In this document: positions 37,769-47,325 of the stretch, piece after piece
How the letters are laid out: every line of letters starts with the position of its first letter
Position numbering within the stretch: the stretch's first letter is position 1
From: Sphingopyxis sp. QXT-31
GTDB lineage: Bacteria; Pseudomonadota; Alphaproteobacteria; Sphingomonadales; Sphingomonadaceae
DNA: 64,000 nucleotides
Direction: 5' to 3'
Assembly: GCF_001984035.1 (NCBI RefSeq)
Contig: NZ_CP019449.1
Location: 3,849,501 to 3,913,500, forward strand
The notes under the pieces: model-generated
Database searches by the model: none
What the model was told of the DNA's origin: nothing
The model's input: the letters and a program-made list of their open reading frames with translations, nothing else
Program-made: the position numbers and the translations under genes

Positions 37769-37936
37769 GCTATGCTCTCTCCCCTTGAGGGGAGAGATAC
37801 GCAGGCTTGGCAGCTTGCTGCCTAGCCGGAGTTGAGAGGGGTTTTGACCGCCAGCGTCCAAGCACCCCTCTCCAAGCTTCGCTAGCTCCTGACGGAGCAA
37901 GCTGCGCTGTCCTCTCCCCTCAAGGGGAGAGGGCTA
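37769..37936. repeat. Intergenic repeat with paired 'CTCTCCCCTTGAGGGGAGAG' hairpins
   Basis: The hairpin CTCTCCCCTTGAGGGGAGAG occurs near 37775-37796, and a complementary copy (CTCTCCCCTCAAGGGGAGAG) at the other end near 37913-37932. Between them are short direct elements AGCTTGCTGCCTAG/AAGCTTCGCTAGC. It is a composite extragenic repeat between the zinc-ribbon gene and corA. Confidence 0.7.
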
Positions 37937-37970
37937 AACGGCAACTCCCCACCCCAAAGCCGTCGTCCGC

Positions 37971-38942
37971 CTACAGCCACCCGATATGCTTGAAGCGCCA
38001 GAAGACCAGCGCCGAGCCGCCGAAAATCAGCCCGAGCGCATAGGGGTAGCCGAGGTCCCAGCCCAGTTCGGGCATGAAGTCGAAGTTCATCCCGTAGATC
38101 CCCGCGATCGCAGTCGGCACCGCGAGGATCGCGGCCCAGGCGGCGAGCTGGCGGGTGATCACGCCCTGGCGCTGCTGTTCAAGCAGCGAGTTGGTCTCGA
38201 CCACCGAGGCGGTGATTTCGCGGAGCCCCGACAGGCGGAATTCGGCGCGCTGGACATGGTCCCAGATGTCGCGGAAATAGGGACGCACCGCTTCGTCGAT
38301 CCACGGCAGATCCTCGGCATGGACGAGTCGCCAGGCGACTTCCTTCATCAGCCCGACGATGCGCTGGAAGCGGATGATCTCGTGCCGCTGGGCATAGAGA
38401 TGGCGGATTTCCTTTGCGTCGAGCGGGGTGTCCATCACGCTTTCCTCGACGAGCAGCAGCCGGTCCTCGATGTCGTCAATCACCGGGAAATATCCGTCGA
38501 CGATGAAGTCGAGGATCGCATAGAGGACATAATCGGGACCGTGCGACAGTTTGGCGGGCAAGGTTTCGAGCCGCGCGCGAACGTCGGTATGTGCGCGCGC
38601 CGAGCCGTGGCGGACGGTGACGATGAAGTGGCGCCCCACGAAGATCGCGGTTTCGCCCGACTGGATCGTATCGCCCTCGCGGTTGCCCGTCGCGGCGATG
38701 ACGAAGAGCTGGTCGCCATAGACTTCGACCTTGGGCAGTTGCTTCGCTTTGAGCGCGTCTTCCACGGCGAGCGGGTGGAGGCCGAAGCGCTTGGCGATGC
38801 CGGCCAGTTCGCCGGCGGTGGGTTCGTAGAGGCCGAGCCAGTAGAAATCGCGGTCGTCGCAATCCTCGGGGATTATCTCGTCGGGGCCGAGATCGCGGAC
38901 GAGCTTGCCATTGTTATAGTGGCGGGCGGCCATGATCGGCAT
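37971..38942 (-). CDS. corA: CorA-type Mg2+/Co2+ transporter
   Basis: 323 aa. The large N-terminal cytoplasmic domain includes VYGDQLFVIAATGN, and long coiled helices follow. Two C-terminal TM helices flank the signature IYGMNFDFM (GMN, about residue 285), which is the selectivity filter. The C-terminus is positively charged. It functions as a pentamer in the inner membrane. Starts at 38942 or 38933 are both possible. A terminator was not identified. Confidence 0.93.
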   Translation of the reverse strand: MPIMAARHYNNGKLVRDLGPDEIIPEDCDDRDFYWLGLYEPTAGELAGIAKRFGLHPLAVEDALKAKQLPKVEVYGDQLFVIAATGNREGDTIQSGETAIFVGRHFIVTVRHGSARAHTDVRARLETLPAKLSHGPDYVLYAILDFIVDGYFPVIDDIEDRLLLVEESVMDTPLDAKEIRHLYAQRHEIIRFQRIVGLMKEVAWRLVHAEDLPWIDEAVRPYFRDIWDHVQRAEFRLSGLREITASVVETNSLLEQQRQGVITRQLAAWAAILAVPTAIAGIYGMNFDFMPELGWDLGYPYALGLIFGGSALVFWRFKHIGWL

Positions 38943-38952
38943 TGGAGCGCTC

Positions 38953-39393
38953 CTATTGGCCGGCGGTCGACATCGAATAGGGCCGGGCGGTCGCCGCCTT
39001 GCCCCATTCGGCGTTGGGCGTCGACTGCATCGTGAAGCGCAGCGTACCGCCCTTGCGGATTCCGGCGTCGGCGATCCAGCCGCGGGTCAGGGCTTTTCCG
39101 TTGAGTTCGACCTTGCCGACGTAAGGATTGGCGTCCGACAGACCGAGCGTCTCGACGGTGAATTTTTTGCCGTCCGGCAGGTTCAAAACCGCGCGGTCGA
39201 CGAACGGCCGGCCGATGACATATAGGTCGAGGAGCAGATGCGCCTTCTGCCCCGCGGGGAAGGTGTGGCCCTCGGGCCCGATGCCGATCGTCGGGTCCAC
39301 GTAGGTGAGGACGTCGGGCGCGGGCTCTTCGGCAGAGGTGGGGATCGCGAAGGCGGCGGCGACGAGCGCGGCGGCGAAGGACAGGCGGTTCAT
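38953..39393 (-). CDS. Internally deleted GH92 (alpha-mannosidase) remnant
   Basis: 146 aa with an intact signal peptide (MNRLSFAAALVAAAFAIPTS). The first 20 mature residues (LTYVDPTIGIGPEGHTFPAG) match the very N-terminus of GH92 mannosidases (VDPFIGT-GGHGHTFPGA). The rest, from about 60 (VDRAVLNLPDGKKFTVETLG) to NPYVGKVELNGKALTRGW and a terminal RPYSMS, matches the extreme C-terminus of the same family. The catalytic domain of about 600 residues between them is missing with the frame kept. It is either a decayed enzyme or a small secreted protein recruited from it. The start is the ATG at 39393. Confidence 0.7.
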   Translation of the reverse strand: MNRLSFAAALVAAAFAIPTSAEEPAPDVLTYVDPTIGIGPEGHTFPAGQKAHLLLDLYVIGRPFVDRAVLNLPDGKKFTVETLGLSDANPYVGKVELNGKALTRGWIADAGIRKGGTLRFTMQSTPNAEWGKAATARPYSMSTAGQ

Positions 39394-39470
39394 GGCCGAC
39401 CTTGTGCCGCGAAGCGGAGCGCCCGCCAATGGGAATATGGTGGCTGGTATCGGGCGGAAGTGGACGTCGA

Positions 39471-39587
39471 TCTCCCCTCCCTGCAAGGGAGGGGCCGGGG
39501 GTGGGTGGCCGCCGAAGGCGGCGCTCTGCCTCTTGCTCGCTTCGCTCGCTACCCACCCCTAACCCCTCCCTAAAGGGGAGGGGAATG
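39471..39587. repeat. Intergenic hairpin repeat upstream of the BlaI operon
   Basis: CTCCCCTCCCTGCAAGGGAGGGG near 39472-39494 and CCCCTCCCTAAAGGGGAGGGG near 39564-39584, with GGTGGGTGGCCGCCG and GGCGGCGCTC between. It belongs to the extragenic repeat family. The rest of 39394-39721 holds the BlaI operator and presumably the operon promoter, but no gene. Confidence 0.65.
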
Positions 39588-39674
39588 GCTTAAACCCACC
39601 CCAAAAGCCGCCTTCGCCAAGGCCTTCCGGCGCCCAAGTGTGTTATCCGAATAAAACCCCTTGCCAAGGCTGCG

Positions 39675-39702
39675 CTACAAATGTAGCACGCTACAAATGT
39701 AG
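39675..39702. promoter_or_regulatory. Double BlaI/MecI-type operator
   Basis: Two identical copies of CTACAAATGTAG (39675-39686 and 39691-39702), each containing the TACA-NN-TGTA half-site pattern bound by BlaI/MecI dimers, spaced by 4 nt and 20 nt before the blaI start. Autoregulation is strongly suggested. Confidence 0.85.
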
Positions 39703-39721
39703 CGCATGAGGTGATTCGGAA

Positions 39722-40099
39722 ATGCTGACCAGTTTGCCGCCGCGGGAACGCGAGATCGTCGATATTCTCTATGAGCGCGGCGCCTCGACCGTGACCGAGA
39801 TCGCCGACGCGCTCGCCGACGAATTGTCGGGCTCGGCGATCCGCGCGATGCTGAAGCGGCTCGAAGGCAAGGGCTTCGTCGCCCGCGAAGCCTCCGACCG
39901 CGGCTTCGTCTATGCGCCGAGCGTGCCCGAAAAGGCGGCGAGCAAGTCCGCGCTGAGCCAGGTGGTGCGCGTCTTCTTCAACGGATCGCCGACCAGCGCC
40001 GCCGCGGCGCTGCTCGGCATGCAGGGCGAGATGAGCAACAGCGAACTCGACGAGCTCGAGAAACTGATCGCCGATGCGCGCGAGGGGAAAGCGAAATGA
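39722..40099 (+). CDS. BlaI/MecI/CopY-family repressor
   Basis: 125 aa. A winged-helix N-terminus (LPPREREIVDILYERGASTV, then DELSGSAIRAMLKRLEGKGF) and a helical C-terminal dimerisation part. In the BlaI/BlaR1 model the M56 metallopeptidase cleaves the repressor. It overlaps the M56 gene by 4 bp and sits 20 nt behind the double operator, so the operon is probably self-repressed. In this context it is unlikely to control beta-lactamase, as none is nearby. Confidence 0.92.
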   Translation: MLTSLPPREREIVDILYERGASTVTEIADALADELSGSAIRAMLKRLEGKGFVAREASDRGFVYAPSVPEKAASKSALSQVVRVFFNGSPTSAAAALLGMQGEMSNSELDELEKLIADAREGKAK

Positions 40100-41817
40100 T
40101 GCCGGACATCCATATCACCGCAGACATGCTGCTGGGCCTCGCCTGGAAGTCCTTTGCCATCGCGGGCGTCACCCTGCTGTTGCTGCGCCTCGTCCGGCGG
40201 CGCTCGGCGGGCGAGCGCTCGATGGTCGCGCACGCCGGGCTGCTCGCGCTGCTGGCGCTGCCCGCCGCGAGCCTGATGCTGCCCGCATGGAATCCGCTGC
40301 CGGCGCACTGGTTCGCCGAAACCATGCCCCCCGCCGCCATTATCGCACACACAGGGGGATCGGCGGTCGATCCGGCCCCCGCCACGGCTTCAGTCCCTGT
40401 CGTGGTCGAACAGGCCGGATCGCCGCCGATCGTTTTTGCGGCAGGTGACCTTGCCCCCTTTCTCTATGCGATCCCGCTGGCGCTGCTGTTTGGAGTGATG
40501 CTGCTCGCGGTGGTGCGGCTGTTCGCGATGCGGAGCCGCGCCGAGATTCTGACCAATGGCTCGTGGCTGTCGGCGCTGGCCGAGGCGCAGCGGCGCATGG
40601 GTTTCAAGCATGGCACCGCGCTGCTGGTCAGCGAGGAATTGCGCTCGCCGATCAGCTGGGGCGTGCTGCGCCCGACGATCGTGCTGAGCCCCAAGGCGGT
40701 GAGTGCGACGGGCGAGGCCGAGGCGATCATCGCGCACGAACTGGCGCATGTCGCGCGGCTCGACTGGGCGAAACTGCTCGGCGCGCGCGTCGCCTGCGCG
40801 GTCTTCTGGTTCAACCCGCTCGTGTGGATGCTCGCGCGGGAGAGCCATCAACTCCGCGAGGAAGCCGCCGACGACGCGGTGCTGATGGCCGACATCGACG
40901 GCCCCGATTATGCGAGCCTGCTCGTCGGCGCGGCGCGCCACGACAACCAGGGCGCGCTGCTCGCGGCGCATGGCGTCGCGCCGGGCAAGTCGAGCCTGAA
41001 GCGCCGCATTACCCGCGTGCTCGACAGCGGGCTGAAGCGCGGCCCGGCGAGCGCGAGCTGGATGCTGATGAGCCTGTTGCTGCTCGCCGGGGTCACCGCG
41101 CCGCTCGCCGCCTTTTCGGCGACCGCGGACCGGGATGCTGCGGTCGAAATAGCCGTCGCCGAAGTGTCGCAGGCAAAAGAACTGGCCGAATCGCAGTCTG
41201 CCGACGCGGCGCGCGCCGTCGCCGAGGCCGACCGCGACGTCGCGGCGGCCGAGGCCAAGGCGCTGACCGCCGACGAGCTGGTGAGCATGCGCGCGGTCGG
41301 GGTCACCCCCGAATATGTCGCCGAGATGCGCGAGCAGGGCGGATGGATGGACCCCGACGACATCATCGCGGCCAGGGCGAGCGGGGTCGACATGGCCTAT
41401 GTCGGCGAGATGCGCCGCCTGTTCCCCGGCGCCGACCTGGGCGAGTTCATCGGCGCTCACGCGGTCGGCATCGACCCGGCCTATGTCCGCGAGATGCGCA
41501 CCTATTTCCCGCGCGTCGATATCGACGAGTTGACCGGCATGCGGGCGATGGGGGTCGACGGCGCCTATATCCGCGAGATGCGCAAGGCCGGCGTCCGGCT
41601 GGAGGCTCCCGACGACGCCATCGCGATGCGCGCCGTGGCCGCCGGACACGGCCCGCGCCTGTCGGTGTCGAAAGGCGGCAAGGGCGGCAAATCGGCGACG
41701 GTGCGGATGGGACCCGGGCCCGGTTCGGGGGTGGTCGAGGTCCGCGGTGCCGACGGATCGGTGGCGCGCGTCGAAGTCCCCGAGACCCCCGTGCCCCCGG
41801 CGCCGCCGGAATATTGA
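40096..41817 (+). CDS. M56-family (BlaR1-type) membrane metallopeptidase with C-terminal repeats
   Basis: 573 aa. Four N-terminal membrane segments surround a gluzincin HExxH motif, IIAHELAHVARLDW (HELAH at about 214-218), with the third ligand in LREEAADDAVL. Another TM segment (MLMSLLLLAGVTAPLAAF, about 316-335) precedes the extracytoplasmic part. There four ~28-residue repeats of form ExxxMRAxGVxxxYVxEMR occur at about 393-505. The usual penicillin-binding sensor of BlaR1 is absent, so the repeats may be the sensor or partner-binding part. It is operon-linked to BlaI and to a lipoprotein with the same repeat. Confidence 0.9.
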   Translation: MMPDIHITADMLLGLAWKSFAIAGVTLLLLRLVRRRSAGERSMVAHAGLLALLALPAASLMLPAWNPLPAHWFAETMPPAAIIAHTGGSAVDPAPATASVPVVVEQAGSPPIVFAAGDLAPFLYAIPLALLFGVMLLAVVRLFAMRSRAEILTNGSWLSALAEAQRRMGFKHGTALLVSEELRSPISWGVLRPTIVLSPKAVSATGEAEAIIAHELAHVARLDWAKLLGARVACAVFWFNPLVWMLARESHQLREEAADDAVLMADIDGPDYASLLVGAARHDNQGALLAAHGVAPGKSSLKRRITRVLDSGLKRGPASASWMLMSLLLLAGVTAPLAAFSATADRDAAVEIAVAEVSQAKELAESQSADAARAVAEADRDVAAAEAKALTADELVSMRAVGVTPEYVAEMREQGGWMDPDDIIAARASGVDMAYVGEMRRLFPGADLGEFIGAHAVGIDPAYVREMRTYFPRVDIDELTGMRAMGVDGAYIREMRKAGVRLEAPDDAIAMRAVAAGHGPRLSVSKGGKGGKSATVRMGPGPGSGVVEVRGADGSVARVEVPETPVPPAPPEY

Positions 41818-41934
41818 GCTGACGTCCGGACGTTCGTCCGCACCCACAAGCTACTGATCGAACCTGTTTTGAAAATTGTCGCTGCGGCGGCGAGCGATGG
41901 CGCTCGTCCGGCGCACGAAGGGAGGAGTGTTGCC

Positions 41935-42741
41935 ATGAAGACCCTGAATTTCGCCTCGAGCCTGGCTGTGCTGTCGGTGCTCGCCTGCACCACGCCTAGC
42001 CAGCCCGCGACCGCCGCGGCGCAGGAGAGCGGTGCGGAGAATGGCGATATGCGCTGGAGCGTGGAGCCCGATGGCGGCAAGGACCGCGCGCCGAAACTGC
42101 GTCTCAGCCACCGGAGAACGACCAGCGACCTGTCGCTCGATGCCGATCTGGGCGTCAAGCGCCCCGAATTCGGCGCCGCGCAGAGCGCGCTCGGCGGCAG
42201 CGGGCCGGTGCGTTTTTCGGTGCGCCACGAATCGGGCACGCTCGAGTGCAGCGGCACGCTGGCGCAGAGCTACGACGGCGAGGGCCGTTGCAGCTTCACC
42301 CCCGACGCGGCGTTCGAGCGCGCGCTCGCGTCGCGGGGGCTGGCTCCCGACAAGCGTGGCGACCTATTCGCGATGCTGATCGTCGATGCGACGATCGAAC
42401 TCGCCGACGGGCTGACCGCCGAGGGGGTAAAACCGGGCGACTGGGACGATCTGGTCGCCGCCGCGGCGCTCGAGGTGACGCCGGCGTTCGTACGCGGTTT
42501 CAAGGGCACGTCGCTGCAACTGAGCGACGTCCGCGACCTCAATGCGGCGGGCTTCGCCAAGCTCGGCATCGACGACGTCACGGGCATGAAGGCGCTCGGC
42601 GTCACCGGCGACTATGTCCGCGAGCTGCGCACCGCGGGCTACGACAAATTATCGGCAGAGGATGTGATCGGGATGAAGGCGATGGGGGTGACGGGCGATT
42701 ATGCCCGGCGGATGAACGGCGCGGCAGGGGGCACCCGGTGA
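41935..42741 (+). CDS. Lipoprotein with the same MRAxGV-type repeats as the M56 protein
   Basis: 268 aa from the ATG at 41935, with a GGGAGGAG ribosome site. The N-terminal lipobox is SVLAC, so it is a lipoprotein. The middle has a beta-rich stretch (VRFSVRHESGTLECSGTLAQ), and the C-terminus has repeats DVTGMKALGVTGDYVRELR and DVIGMKAMGVTGDYARRM, the same motif as in the M56 protein upstream. The remaining sequence has no family I recognise. The TonB receptor gene starts inside its stop codon. It may be a substrate or adaptor of the M56 peptidase. Confidence 0.8.
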   Translation: MKTLNFASSLAVLSVLACTTPSQPATAAAQESGAENGDMRWSVEPDGGKDRAPKLRLSHRRTTSDLSLDADLGVKRPEFGAAQSALGGSGPVRFSVRHESGTLECSGTLAQSYDGEGRCSFTPDAAFERALASRGLAPDKRGDLFAMLIVDATIELADGLTAEGVKPGDWDDLVAAAALEVTPAFVRGFKGTSLQLSDVRDLNAAGFAKLGIDDVTGMKALGVTGDYVRELRTAGYDKLSAEDVIGMKAMGVTGDYARRMNGAAGGTR

Positions 42742-44843
42742 GCCATCGAAAGAGCCTGGGGACGAGCCTTGCCGCGGTCGCCGCGGTGCTGACGTCGGTC
42801 CCGGCCGCGGCGCAGGACGCCCCGACCGGCGACACCCCGCCGCCCGCTCCGACCGAGGCGCCGGTCGGCGGCCAGCAAACGCAGGGGCAGGTCTATAGCC
42901 CCGCCGACTTTGCGCGCTACGCGCCGAACAACGCGTATGACATGCTGATCCAGGTTCCGGGCTTCTCGATCCGCGACAACGAGAATCTGCGCGGGCTGGG
43001 GGTCGCGACGGGCAATGTGCTGTTCAACGGCGAGCGGCCGTCGAACAAGGCCGACGACATGTACACCCAATTGTCGCGTATCCCCGCGGGCAATGTCGAG
43101 CGGATCGAGATCGTCGATGGCGCGAGCCTCGACATCCCCGGGCTGTCGGGGCAGGTCGCGAACATCGTCTATCGCGCCGACAATTTCTCGGGGCAGTTTT
43201 CGTGGAAGCCGCAGTTTCGCGCGCATTACACCGATCCCCTGTTCACCCGCGGCGACGTGTCGGTGCGCGGGCGCAAGGGCGAGATCGAATATGAGGCGGC
43301 GCTCAGCAACGACGATTCGGCGCGCAGCGGGGCGGGCGGGCCGACGATCATCACCGACGGTGCGGGCAACATCATCGAGCGGCGTCGCGATGTCTGGAAC
43401 ACCCATTATGACACGCCCAAATTGTCGGGGCGCATCACCTGGGACCCCGCGGGCGACACGGTCGCGAATTTCGGCGGCCATTATCAGCGCAAATATGACC
43501 GCTATTACGAGGATGGCGTGCGCACCGGACCCGGCCTCGTCGACCGCTTCCGCACCGTGCGCGACAAGGCCGACAGCTGGAACTACGAACTCAGCGGCGA
43601 TTACCAGTTCGGCTTCGGCCCCGGCAAGCTCAAGCTGATCGGGCTGCGGCGCTTCAGCCACGAGCCCTATTCGTCAGAAGTCATCTCCACCCCCGACGAC
43701 GGCAGCCCCGCGACGGGCGACCGCTTTGCGCAGGTCGGCGACCTCGGCGAGACGATCGCGCGCGGCGAATATCAGTGGAAGATGTGGGGCGGCGACTGGC
43801 AATTGTCGGGCGAAGCCGCGTTCAACACGCTCGACAATATTGCCTCGACTGGCGAGCTCCAGCCCGACGGCACCTTCGACAAAACCCCCTTCGTGCCTGG
43901 AACGGGCGGGGTCAGCGAAGACCGCTACGAGGGGCTTTTGAGCTTCGGGCGCAAGATCACCGACACTTTTTCGTTCCAGCTCGTCGCGGGCGCCGAACAT
44001 TCGACCATCGTCCAGGCGGGCCCCGACGGCGTCAGCCGCAGCTTCGCACGGCCGAAGGGCTCGCTGACCTTGTCATGGAAGCCCTCGGACGATTTCGACG
44101 CCTCGCTCAAGATCCGGCGGCGCGTGCTCCAGCTTTCCTTCTACGATTTCCTCGGCCGCGCCTTCCTCAACGACGGCAACCAGAACGAGACCAATTTCGA
44201 CCTCCGTCCGCAGCAGGATTGGAGCTTCGAGGCCGAGATCAACAAGAAGCTGGGCGCCTGGGGGTCGACGAAGATCATCCTGATCCACCGCGACGTCGAG
44301 GACCGAGTCGACATCGTCCCCGTCGGCAATGGCGAGGCGGTGGGCAATATCCCCAAGGCGAAGGCGAGCGCGATCGACTGGACCGCGACGATCAACCTCG
44401 ACCCTGCGGGGATCAAGGGCATGAAGCTCGAGCCGCGGCTGTTGCTCCAGACCAGCTCGCTGCGCGATCCCTTCACGGGCGAGAAGCGCCAGTGGAGCGG
44501 CTTCACCGATACCGTTGCCTCGATCGGCCTGCGCCACGACATCCCGGGCAGCGACATCGCCTGGGGCGCGAACGCCGAATATGCGCATTACCAGCCCAAT
44601 TACCGCCGCAACCAAGTCGACAAGGTCTGGGAGGGGCCGGTGTGGGCGTCGGTCTTCGTCGAGCACAAGGATGTCATGGGACTGACGATCCGCGCGTCGA
44701 TCAACAATATCGTCAACGCGCGCTCGCGGCGCGACCGTACGGTCTACACCGGGGTGCGCGGCGAAAGCCCGGTCGCCTTCGTCGAGGATCGCAACCGGCT
44801 GATCGGCCCGATCTTCTCCTTTTCGGTGCGCGGGACGTTTTGA
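42738..44843 (+). CDS. TonB-dependent outer-membrane receptor
   Basis: 701 aa from a GTG that overlaps the lipoprotein stop (4-bp overlap). Signal peptide (SLAAVAAVLTSVPAAAQ), then a plug domain with SPADFARYAPNNAYDMLIQV and VLFNGERPSNK. A 22-strand barrel runs to the C-terminal aromatic FSFSVRGTF end. The plug is the 'PNNAYDMLIQVPGF' sphingomonad type rather than the standard TonB-box form. The ligand is unknown. Being in the BlaI/M56 operon is unusual and hints at signal-controlled uptake. Confidence 0.88.
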   Translation: MSHRKSLGTSLAAVAAVLTSVPAAAQDAPTGDTPPPAPTEAPVGGQQTQGQVYSPADFARYAPNNAYDMLIQVPGFSIRDNENLRGLGVATGNVLFNGERPSNKADDMYTQLSRIPAGNVERIEIVDGASLDIPGLSGQVANIVYRADNFSGQFSWKPQFRAHYTDPLFTRGDVSVRGRKGEIEYEAALSNDDSARSGAGGPTIITDGAGNIIERRRDVWNTHYDTPKLSGRITWDPAGDTVANFGGHYQRKYDRYYEDGVRTGPGLVDRFRTVRDKADSWNYELSGDYQFGFGPGKLKLIGLRRFSHEPYSSEVISTPDDGSPATGDRFAQVGDLGETIARGEYQWKMWGGDWQLSGEAAFNTLDNIASTGELQPDGTFDKTPFVPGTGGVSEDRYEGLLSFGRKITDTFSFQLVAGAEHSTIVQAGPDGVSRSFARPKGSLTLSWKPSDDFDASLKIRRRVLQLSFYDFLGRAFLNDGNQNETNFDLRPQQDWSFEAEINKKLGAWGSTKIILIHRDVEDRVDIVPVGNGEAVGNIPKAKASAIDWTATINLDPAGIKGMKLEPRLLLQTSSLRDPFTGEKRQWSGFTDTVASIGLRHDIPGSDIAWGANAEYAHYQPNYRRNQVDKVWEGPVWASVFVEHKDVMGLTIRASINNIVNARSRRDRTVYTGVRGESPVAFVEDRNRLIGPIFSFSVRGTF

Positions 44844-44846
44844 CCA

Positions 44847-44997
44847 GATCCTCCCCACGCGCAGCGATGGGGAGGTGGCAGCGGCTTTAGCCGCTGACGG
44901 AGGGGTCGACGCCGTCAGGCGTCGGTGCAAGGCCAGACCCCTCCACCACCGCCTGCGGCGGCGGTCCCCCTCCCCATCGCTGCGCGTGGGGAGGATC
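44847..44997. repeat. Complete intergenic repeat with 29-bp perfect terminal arms
   Basis: Arms 44847-44875 and 44969-44997 are exact reverse complements (GATCCTCCCCACG... and ...CGTGGGGAGGATC). Inside are GGTGGCAGC, GCTGACGGAGGGGTC and a further GACGCC/GGCGTC hairpin. It is the best-preserved copy of the family in this window. Confidence 0.85.
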
Positions 44998-45033
44998 TTT
45001 CCGGATCGCGGCGGTGGGCGCTATGCTCGAGCC

Positions 45034-45417
45034 ATGACGACCCGCCGGACCAAAATCTATTTCGACGGCGGCGCGCGGCCCAACCCCGGGGCGATGGAGA
45101 TCGCCACCGTTTGCCGCGGCGTCGTTCATGTCGAGCGTGATCTCGGCGTCGGGACCAGCCTCGACGCCGAGTGGCTGGCGCTGATCGCGGCGCTGCGGCT
45201 GGCGCGCGCGCAGGGGCTGGAGGATGTGCTGCTGCTCGGCGACGCAGCGGCGGTCGTGGCGCAGGCGAACGGTGCCGCGCCCGCGCGCGGTAGAGCGGCG
45301 CAGCATTTCGCCGTCTTTCGCGCACTGGTCGGCGAGGGGACCGCGCCGCGAGTCCGCCATGTCGGGCGCGCGCAGAATCTCGCCGGCATTGCGCTCGCGC
45401 GGCTGCATCCGCGATAG
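45034..45417 (+). CDS. RNase H-like protein (possibly inactive fourth site)
   Basis: 127 aa. RNase HI core: KIYFDGGARPNPG (Asp11), SLDAEWLALIAAL (Glu46) and VLLLGDAA (Asp70). The fourth catalytic Asp normally follows an N-x-x-A motif near the C-terminus. Here the sequence reads RAQNLAGIALARL with Gly in that region, so activity may be reduced. Single gene 36 nt after the intergenic repeat. It could be an RNA/DNA-hybrid nuclease paralog or a binding protein. Confidence 0.8.
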   Translation: MTTRRTKIYFDGGARPNPGAMEIATVCRGVVHVERDLGVGTSLDAEWLALIAALRLARAQGLEDVLLLGDAAAVVAQANGAAPARGRAAQHFAVFRALVGEGTAPRVRHVGRAQNLAGIALARLHPR

Positions 45418-45440
45418 TCCGCGCCTTCGGCCGGACCTGA

Positions 45441-47272
<1,832 letters not shown>

Positions 47273-47299
47273 CGCATTCTCCGGGGTTCATTGGCGCAT

Positions 47300-47315
47300 G
47301 ATACCAGCTAGTATC
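47300..47315. promoter_or_regulatory. Candidate TetR operator palindrome
   Basis: GATACCAGCTAGTATC, a 16-bp palindrome with GATAC/GTATC half-sites, 11 nt before the outer-membrane factor ATG. A further GGTATC half-site lies near 47253. A TTGACA hexamer at 47266-47271 could be the -35 element. Confidence 0.65.
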
Positions 47316-47325
47316 GTTGGACGCC

